32,750 nt of DNA from NCBI RefSeq assembly GCF_004378355.1, contig NZ_SNUB01000036.1:1-32750 (forward strand). Reading direction: 5' to 3'. Of the stretch, positions 27,288 to 32,750 are shown one piece after another. The position numbers and the translations under genes were made by a program. Numbering within the stretch: position 1 is the stretch's first letter; the number at the start of each line of letters is the position of its first letter. The stretch is from Psychromonas algicola. GTDB taxonomy: Bacteria; Pseudomonadota; Gammaproteobacteria; Enterobacterales; Psychromonadaceae. A model generated the notes under the pieces. That model saw only the letters and a program-made list of their open reading frames with translations, was not told the DNA's origin and did no database searches.

Positions 27288-27325
27288 AAACAAACCATAT
27301 TGCTTAATATGGTTTGTTTGACTGC
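27288..27325 (+). terminator. Terminator between carbonic anhydrase and ygiQ
   Basis: AAACAAACCATATT (27288-27301) and AATATGGTTTGTTT (27306-27319) form a perfect 14 bp stem with a GCTT loop. Runs of A before and T within the arm suggest it can work for both converging genes. Confidence 0.85.
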
Positions 27326-27400
27326 TAAATATCTGGCTCCAAGTTAATCATAAAGACTTAACTCTATTTTTTCTTAATTTCTGCTATCTACTAAGATTGA

Positions 27401-29716
27401 TTACTTTTGAAATTGATTAGTACTAAAACGAGTTAAGCCTTGTTTTCCATTGCCTTGTTTCGCAGCTTTAGTACCAAATTTAGGTTTAGCTTTGCGCGGG
27501 TTATTAGGCGTTTTACGTTGCTTATCCGCCGCTTTACCTTGGCTATTCGGTGCGACTTTTTTACCTTTGAAATTAGTTTTGCCTTTTTTAGCATTTCTAT
27601 TCATCACTTCAGCACGCGTTTCTTTCGGTACTAAACAAGTCGCTTTACTACCAATCAAGGTTTTATCTAGTCCCATTTTCGTTAATGCTTCACGAATGAT
27701 TGGCCAATTATCTGGATCATGATAACGCAGTATCGCTTTATGCAATCGGCGTTGAATCGTCCCTTTAGGAATGGAGACAGTCTCACTGTTACGTTTAACA
27801 TTCTTCAAAGAGTTAATTTCAGTGTGATACAAAGTCGTCGCATTGGCTAACGGCGAAGGGTAAAAGTTCTGCACTTGATCTAACTTAAAGTCATTTTCTT
27901 TTAACCACATCGCGAGGTTGATCATATCCATATCAGTGGTGCCAGGGTGAGCTGAAATAAAGTACGGGATCAAATATTGCTTTTTACCGGCTAATTTTGA
28001 GTAATGATCAAACAGTTCTTTAAATTTGTCATAACTGCCCATACCCGGCTTCATCATTTTACCTAATGGGCCTTCTTCAGTATGCTCTGGCGCTATTTTC
28101 AAATATCCGCCCACATGGTGTGTGGCCAGTTCTTTTACATACTCAGGATCTTGAATCGCTAAATCATAACGCACACCTGAAGCAATCAATACTTTCTTAA
28201 TACCTGGTACTTGTCGAGCAGCACGATATAACTCAATGGTTGGCGTGTGGTCAGTATCGAGGTGGCCACAAATCGTCGGCCAGACACAAGAGGGTTTACG
28301 ACAGGTTGCTTCGGCTTTCTCACTCTTACAACGTAATTTATACATGTTGGCTGTTGGACCACCAAGGTCGGAAATAACACCAGTAAAGCCCGGGACTTTT
28401 AGTTTAATATCTTCAATTTCATCAAGAATAGATTGCTGTGAACGACTTTGTATAATACGACCTTCATGTTCAGTGATACTACAGAAAGTACAACCACCAA
28501 AACATCCACGCATAATATTGATCGACGTTTTTATCATATCGTAAGCAGGGATCTTCGCATTACCATAACTTGGATGAGGAACACGCGCATAAGGTAAACC
28601 AAATACACCATCCATTTCATCTTCTTCTAACGGTGTTGCTGGTGGATTTAGCCATATCGCACGGTTACCGTGTTTTTGCATTAATGCTTTGGCTGAAGTT
28701 GGGTTAACTTCTTGATGAAAAATACGTGATGCATGCGCATACAGCATTTTATTATCTTTCACTTGTTCAAACGTTGGCAAGTTAATATAAGTGGTTGCCC
28801 ATGCTTTAGACTTCTCTTCCCATCGCTTTTCACGTGCTTCTTGTGGCGTGCTTTTATGCGGTGTAATTTGTACAACTTGTGCCGTTTTAGTAATGTCAGA
28901 AGCTTCATCAACTACATTTTCATCGGTAGCTGTATCACATTTTTCAGTCAGATCTTGATAAGGGCTTGGGATAGGATCAATTTTCCCAGGTTTATCAACA
29001 TTACGAGAATCTATCCCAGTCCATCCAGGAAGCGCTTCTTTGGTTAAAAATGCACTACCACGTACATCAGTAATGCTCTTAACATCATCACCTTGTGCAA
29101 TACGATGTGAAATTTCAATCAGTGGACGTTCTGCATTGCCATAAATAAGCAGATCGGCTTTGGAGTCAAATAAAACAGAATGACGTACTTTGTCAGACCA
29201 ATAATCATAATGTGCAATACGACGTAAACTTGCTTCAATGCCACCAATAATAACGGGAATACCTTTAAACGCTTCTTTACAACGTTGTGTGTAAACCGCT
29301 ACTGCGCGGTCAGGGCGTTTACCACCTTCGTCATTAGGCGTATAAGCATCGTCGTGTCTTAATCGTCTTTCAGCCGTGTAACGGTTGATCATTGAATCCA
29401 TGTTGCCGGCGGTTACTCCAAAGTATAAATTAGGCTTACCAAGCTGCATAAATTCATCTTTTGAATGCCAATTAGGTTGAGAAATAATACCCACTCGGAA
29501 ACCTTGAGATTCAAGCATTCTGCCAATCACAGCCATACCGAAACTAGGGTGATCGACATAAGCATCACCTGTTACTAAAATAATATCGCAACTATCCCAG
29601 CCAAGCTGTTTCATCTCTTTACGTGACATAGGTAAAAATGGAGCAGCCTTAGCAGTTCTATTTTTGTATTTTGGATATGAAAACAAGTTACGGTCTTGGG
29701 ATTTAGTTATTGGCAT
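27401..29716 (-). CDS. ygiQ: YgiQ-family radical SAM protein
   Basis: UPF0313 radical SAM protein. The N-terminal domain matches E. coli YgiQ closely ([47 protein letters not shown]). The SAM-type CxxxCxxC cluster motif is [10 protein letters not shown], near residues 405-412. A variable acidic insert (~250-290) and a long Lys/Asn/Gly-rich tail (~700-771) flank the conserved core. The reaction is not established for the family, so none is stated. The start is ATG at 29716; the TTG just upstream is less likely. 771 residues is at the upper side of normal because of the tail. Confidence 0.95.
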   Translation of the reverse strand: MPITKSQDRNLFSYPKYKNRTAKAAPFLPMSRKEMKQLGWDSCDIILVTGDAYVDHPSFGMAVIGRMLESQGFRVGIISQPNWHSKDEFMQLGKPNLYFGVTAGNMDSMINRYTAERRLRHDDAYTPNDEGGKRPDRAVAVYTQRCKEAFKGIPVIIGGIEASLRRIAHYDYWSDKVRHSVLFDSKADLLIYGNAERPLIEISHRIAQGDDVKSITDVRGSAFLTKEALPGWTGIDSRNVDKPGKIDPIPSPYQDLTEKCDTATDENVVDEASDITKTAQVVQITPHKSTPQEAREKRWEEKSKAWATTYINLPTFEQVKDNKMLYAHASRIFHQEVNPTSAKALMQKHGNRAIWLNPPATPLEEDEMDGVFGLPYARVPHPSYGNAKIPAYDMIKTSINIMRGCFGGCTFCSITEHEGRIIQSRSQQSILDEIEDIKLKVPGFTGVISDLGGPTANMYKLRCKSEKAEATCRKPSCVWPTICGHLDTDHTPTIELYRAARQVPGIKKVLIASGVRYDLAIQDPEYVKELATHHVGGYLKIAPEHTEEGPLGKMMKPGMGSYDKFKELFDHYSKLAGKKQYLIPYFISAHPGTTDMDMINLAMWLKENDFKLDQVQNFYPSPLANATTLYHTEINSLKNVKRNSETVSIPKGTIQRRLHKAILRYHDPDNWPIIREALTKMGLDKTLIGSKATCLVPKETRAEVMNRNAKKGKTNFKGKKVAPNSQGKAADKQRKTPNNPRKAKPKFGTKAAKQGNGKQGLTRFSTNQFQK

Positions 29717-29826
29717 CAAAAAAAATGATCTCTAATATTGGAATGTTAAAATTAAGTTATTGTAGCATAGAGCTGAATGGCAATTACAATACAAATGAAA
29801 TGTTTGTTGTGATTAAATGAAAGGGA

Positions 29827-29859
29827 CTAATCAGCCGACCTTAAAGATCAACTGATTAG
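29827..29859 (-). terminator. Weak hairpin downstream of rnb
   Basis: An 8 bp inverted repeat, CTAATCAG/CTGATTAG, with a 17 nt loop lies ~40 bp past the rnb stop. The T tract is poor, so termination here is uncertain. Confidence 0.35.
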
Positions 29860-29899
29860 CTATTTTTAGCATCATTGAAACATCTTGTTGAGCGAGTCT

Positions 29900-31876
29900 T
29901 TAACCTAATGGATCGGCTAATTTAGCAATTAATTGACGAGACTCAGGTTTAACTGAAGTGAGCATCACATCAATCACATCACCGAGTTGCAGCTCAATTT
30001 GTTCGCCGACTTTAACGACGCCTTGTTCACGAATACACTCAATCTTTTTAACTTCTTCGTCTTTAGCATTTTTGTTAGTTTTACCTAACATGCTGCTTGG
30101 TACAAAGAAAGTCGCTCCGTTTTCTTGTACGCGAACACGACAGCCTGCTTTCACAATATCAAAGATTTCAGCTTTATAACGCCAATCTGAATTTTCTTGA
30201 TCTTTTAAGTAACGACAATAAAGCAAATTGTTAACATCACGTTCCGCCATGCGTTGTGATTTACGCGCTTCATTTAGGTGTGCGCCAATTTCAGGATCAA
30301 CTTTTGTGCTTTCTTTCTGCATCAACACTGATTTAATTAAACGATGATTAATTAAGTCGCCATATTTACGAATTGGAGAAGTCCAAGTTGCATAATGACT
30401 GACACCCATAGTGAAATGCGGAGCAGGGCTTGCAGACGTATCGGCATACGCTAATAAACGACGCAATCTATGGTCTAAATAAGTATTGTGTAATAGCGCC
30501 ACTTCCTGACGCATCTTGATATAACCTTCAAGTGTCGCTAAGGATTCTTTATCTGCGGTCACGCCATATTCAGCTAATAAAGTAACAGCTTTTTCTAAAC
30601 GGTCACTTGCAAAACCAGAATGCACATTAAACACACCTTTATTGGTATGTTTTGCTAAAAAGTCACCGGCGCAGACATTCGCAGCAATCATAGACTCTTC
30701 AACTAATCGGTTCGCAGTACGACGAGGCTCACAAAGGATCTCGTAAACTTCACCCTTGTTATTTAGCTTCAGTGTGTAGTCATGCTGACTTTTCATCACA
30801 ATGGTATTGTCACAACGCCATTGATGACGCACTAACGAAGCTTGCTCCATCACTCTCAATAATTCACCTAATTGTTTATTAGGTTTCCATTGATTGTCAG
30901 TAAGCTCTTCATTTTCTAAATAAGTAGAGACATCATGATAGTTAAGACGATAATGTGATTTGATATAAGCGGCAAAAAATTCAGGCTCACCAACAATTTC
31001 ACCGTTTTTACCAATTTGCATGGTACAGCAAATGGTGGCGCGTTTTTCGCCTTCTTTCAATGAACATAAACTATCACTTAAATCACGCGGTAACATAGGT
31101 ACATTGAAGTTAGGGAGATACAAGGTGAAGCTACGTTTCTTAGCTTCTTTATCCATGTCTGTTTTTTCTGGCACATAAGCAGAAGGATCGGATATCGCAA
31201 CGGTTAACGCCCAACCTTGATCATTCTCCTCAATGTATAACGCATCATCCATATCTTGGGTATTGACGCCATCAATGGTGAAAAAAGGTGTTTTAGTTAA
31301 ATCACGGCGTTCAAGCTCTTCATCAATGACTTGCCAAGGATGATCAAATTCTGGCGCTTTACTAGGTAACTGGTGTGTCGCAACGGCAATTAAACGGTAA
31401 GCAAAAGGGTCGTTATGTTCAGCAATTTTTTCAACGATCTCAGTTAAAAAGCCATTTCCCTTTAAAGCATGCTCAAGTAACTTAACTTTCACCCAGTCAC
31501 CATCATGGTAACCTTTGTCAGCTAATTGCATCGCGCCTTTAATTTTAAAGAAACCCTGTAATAGCGGATTATTGGCTTTGACTGATATGCGTTTGCCACT
31601 GATAGAGAGCTGTGCAACAAACTCTTTGATTTCGGTATGTTTTAATTCAACGGGAGTGGCCGTGGACTTGTCACCGTTTTCTTGAATAGACGCGCTAATT
31701 TTATCGCCGTGTAATACTTTTTTCATATCTGCGGGCGCAATAAAAAAACGTTTTCCTTTGTCGGTTTCTAAAAATCCAAATCCACGCTCTGACGCTTTGA
31801 CAATACCGGTACGTTTCGGTGTATTTTCCTGCATTGTTTGTTTAAGTTGGTTTAACAGTGGATTATCTTGAAACAT
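29900..31876 (-). CDS. rnb: Exoribonuclease II
   Basis: Processive 3'-5' RNA exonuclease. It starts MFQDNPLLNQLKQ, nearly as in E. coli Rnb. Cold-shock RNA-binding domains occupy ~1-180. The RNB catalytic domain follows, with TIDGVNTQDMDDALY carrying the magnesium-binding aspartates (DMDD at 208-211), then LPRDLSDSLCSL, VEESMIAANVCAG and YATWTSPIRKYGDLINHRL. A C-terminal S1 domain spans ~570-650. 658 residues against about 644 in E. coli. It is transcribed away from the tRNA gene; the 259 bp between them must hold both promoters. Confidence 0.97.
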   Translation of the reverse strand: MFQDNPLLNQLKQTMQENTPKRTGIVKASERGFGFLETDKGKRFFIAPADMKKVLHGDKISASIQENGDKSTATPVELKHTEIKEFVAQLSISGKRISVKANNPLLQGFFKIKGAMQLADKGYHDGDWVKVKLLEHALKGNGFLTEIVEKIAEHNDPFAYRLIAVATHQLPSKAPEFDHPWQVIDEELERRDLTKTPFFTIDGVNTQDMDDALYIEENDQGWALTVAISDPSAYVPEKTDMDKEAKKRSFTLYLPNFNVPMLPRDLSDSLCSLKEGEKRATICCTMQIGKNGEIVGEPEFFAAYIKSHYRLNYHDVSTYLENEELTDNQWKPNKQLGELLRVMEQASLVRHQWRCDNTIVMKSQHDYTLKLNNKGEVYEILCEPRRTANRLVEESMIAANVCAGDFLAKHTNKGVFNVHSGFASDRLEKAVTLLAEYGVTADKESLATLEGYIKMRQEVALLHNTYLDHRLRRLLAYADTSASPAPHFTMGVSHYATWTSPIRKYGDLINHRLIKSVLMQKESTKVDPEIGAHLNEARKSQRMAERDVNNLLYCRYLKDQENSDWRYKAEIFDIVKAGCRVRVQENGATFFVPSSMLGKTNKNAKDEEVKKIECIREQGVVKVGEQIELQLGDVIDVMLTSVKPESRQLIAKLADPLG

Positions 31877-32093
31877 GCTTAAAACCTTTAAATGAATAGC
31901 AATAATGATATTGGAGACTGAGATGTTAAAAGAAAAATAGGCTTAAAATAATTGCTCGTAAAATAGCCAGTTATACATGGTCAATCTATAAGTGAATAGT
32001 AAAGGTGATTGGCCGTTAATTAAAGGCTGAACTGCGCAAATGTTAAAAATTAAAAATAATTTTAAAAAAAATCCAATAAGTTTAAAAAAAGAC

Positions 32094-32135
32094 TTGGCTT
32101 TTTTTTTTATCTCTGTATTATTCGCCTCGTTCTGC
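32094..32135 (+). promoter_or_regulatory. Stable-RNA-type promoter of tRNA-Ser
   Basis: TTGGCT (32094-32099), 16 bp, then TATTAT (32116-32121), followed by a GC-rich stretch TTCGCCTCG around the expected start. A GC-rich discriminator in such AT-rich surroundings is the mark of stringently controlled tRNA/rRNA promoters. A T run sits in the spacer. Confidence 0.6.
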
Positions 32136-32226
32136 GGAGGGGTGGCAGAGCGGCTGAATGCACTGGTCTTGAAAACCAGCGAGGGTTAATAGCTCTCCGA
32201 GAGTTCAAATCTCTCCTCCTCCGCCA
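32136..32226 (+). tRNA. tRNA-Ser(UGA)
   Basis: A 91 nt cloverleaf with encoded CCA. The acceptor stem GGAGGGG pairs with CTCCTCC (one G-T), with discriminator G. The anticodon stem CTGGT/ACCAG encloses loop CTTGAAA, so the anticodon is TGA (32170-32172), reading UCA and related serine codons. A long variable arm (class II, as for Ser) and T arm GAGAG-TTCAAAT-CTCTC are present. Confidence 0.97.
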
Positions 32227-32233
32227 CATTAAG

Positions 32234-32270
32234 AAAAGGCACTTACAGTTTACTGTAAGTGCCTTTTTGC
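32234..32270 (+). terminator. Terminator of tRNA-Ser
   Basis: AAAAGGCACTTACAG (32234-32248) and its exact complement (32253-32267) form a 15 bp stem with a TTTA loop and a T tail, starting 7 nt after the CCA end. Confidence 0.93.
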
Positions 32271-32277
32271 TATTAGT

Positions 32278-32358
32278 TCTCCGAGAGCTTGAATCTCTCC
32301 TGCATCCATTGCCACATTTGAAAAGGCAGTAACTATTTTATAGTTACTGCCTTTTTGC
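32278..32358 (+). repeat. Decayed tRNA-Ser 3' end plus terminator, copy 2
   Basis: TCTCCGAGAG, a T-arm-like GAGAG-CTTGAAT-CTCTC, and a GCCACAT end copy the tRNA 3' part; the acceptor side has changed and gained about 4 bases. A second perfect hairpin follows (AAAAGGCAGTAACTAT at 32321-32336, complement at 32340-32355) with a T tail. The CCA is 88 bp after that of the tRNA. Confidence 0.8.
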
Positions 32359-32376
32359 TTTTATTGATTTAATAAA

Positions 32377-32447
32377 GATTCAATCTCTCCTGCATCAACT
32401 GCCACGTATAGAAAAGGCTCATTACCGAAAAGTGATGAGCCTTTTTT
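32377..32447 (+). repeat. Decayed tRNA-Ser 3' end plus terminator, copy 3
   Basis: GATTCAATCTCTCC and CTGCATC-x-x-x-TGCCAC match copy 2 (90 bp earlier) better than the tRNA; the 5' side of the T arm is lost. A third hairpin follows (AAAAGGCTCATTAC, 32412-32425, with its partner at 32432-32445, one wobble) and a T run. Confidence 0.78.
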
Positions 32448-32542
32448 ACTTTCTGGTATTTAAAAATTCAAATTTATCCAGTGTTGTCTATTATTTTTGA
32501 ATACTGTTACATCAAAAGATCTAGTTCTCGTCTACGCTCGTC

Positions 32543-32633
32543 CAGTCAGTTTGGTTATTATTAACAGTGTTTTCGCCCTGTCGGCGACCTCCTTTCTTTT
32601 ACCAGAAAAGAAAGGAGGCAAAGAAACTGGCTG
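32543..32633. repeat. Nested inverted-repeat element
   Basis: A 13 bp perfect hairpin CCTCCTTTCTTTT (32588-32600) / AAAAGAAAGGAGG (32606-32618) stands next to a small TCGCC-CTGTC-GGCGA hairpin (32573-32587). Both are enclosed by an outer 10 bp pair, CAGTCAGTTT (32543-32552) / AAACTGGCTG (32624-32633, one wobble). Similar CTTTCTTTT...AAAAGAAAG-x-AGGCAAAGAAA palindromes recur in many gammaproteobacterial genomes; I recall this from general knowledge and cannot count copies here. Confidence 0.65.
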
Positions 32634-32645
32634 TATGAGTTATAA

Positions 32646-32682
32646 ACATAGGTGACACTTTGTTGCTTATACATAGGTAACA
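32646..32682. repeat. Two direct 12-mers, probable IS end sites
   Basis: ACATAGGTGACA (32646-32657) and ACATAGGTAACA (32671-32682) differ at one base and are 25 bp apart, just upstream of the transposase-like start. They are probably transposase-binding repeats at the left end of an insertion sequence. Confidence 0.5.
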
Positions 32683-32721
32683 ATTTCTTAAACTATAAGT
32701 ACCCAAAATAAGGAGGTACTT

Positions 32722-32750
32722 ATGCCTTGGAATGAGTTGAACCTAATGGA
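32722..32750 (+). CDS. Start of a probable IS481-family transposase (cut by window end)
   Basis: Only nine full codons are visible, MPWNELNLM, behind an ideal AAGGAGG site. MPW-x(5)-M openings are typical of IS481-family transposases, and the paired ACATAGGT(G/A)ACA repeats upstream fit an IS end. The family call rests on very few residues, and whether the gene is intact is unknown. Confidence 0.55.

Noticed and set aside
28236-28544. Open frames opposite ygiQ and metG
   Set aside because: They lie wholly inside strongly conserved genes on the other strand and have no family features.
32227-32450. CRISPR-like array
   Set aside because: The 88-90 bp period arises from tRNA 3' fragments plus hairpin terminators; the repeats are decayed and there are no spacers of uniform length.

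Overview
The window looks like chromosomal DNA of an AT-rich, cold- or marine-type gammaproteobacterium. The housekeeping proteins (RNase II, YgiQ, MetG, RecR, NrdR) are close to enterobacterial and Vibrio/Shewanella forms. I think of the Psychromonas/Shewanella/Colwellia neighbourhood, but that placement is inference from protein style and gene order.

Region 1 (1-14755, + strand) is a complete-looking Lap/Bpf-type adhesin operon, entered inside its first gene. It holds the 3' two thousand codons of a giant type I secreted RTX adhesin, a LapB-type ABC transporter, a LapC/HlyD-type adaptor, a TolC-family outer-membrane channel, an OmpA-like lipoprotein, the periplasmic calcium-dependent cysteine protease LapG, and the inner-membrane c-di-GMP receptor LapD. 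The genes are tightly packed or overlapping. In the characterised systems (Pseudomonas fluorescens Lap, Shewanella Bpf), LapBCE exports the adhesin and leaves it tethered at the outer membrane. LapD sequesters LapG when c-di-GMP is high. When c-di-GMP falls, LapG clips the adhesin near its N-terminus and the cell detaches. The key residues are visible here: the LapG triad and calcium-site acids, degenerate GGDEF/EAL motifs in LapD, and a degenerate C39 domain in LapB. The adhesin N-terminus carrying the cleavage site lies outside the window.

Region 2 (14785-19935) has msrA on the - strand, then a + strand riboflavin cluster nrdR-ribD-ribE-ribBA-ribH-nusB, closed by a strong terminator. The second half of RibBA lacks the GTP cyclohydrolase II zinc cysteines, so the first pathway step must be encoded elsewhere.

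Region 3 (20068-31876) is ordinary chromosome: a DUF445 membrane protein, an EamA-type transporter, a DUF3565 protein, metG, the Mrp/ApbC Fe-S carrier, recR, a periplasmic alpha-carbonic anhydrase, ygiQ and rnb, with several clear terminators.

Region 4 (31877-32750) holds a tRNA-Ser(UGA) gene behind a stable-RNA-type promoter. It is followed by two decayed copies of the tRNA 3' end, each with its own hairpin terminator, in an 88-90 bp tandem array. Then come a nested inverted-repeat element and the first codons of what looks like an IS481-family transposase cut by the window edge.
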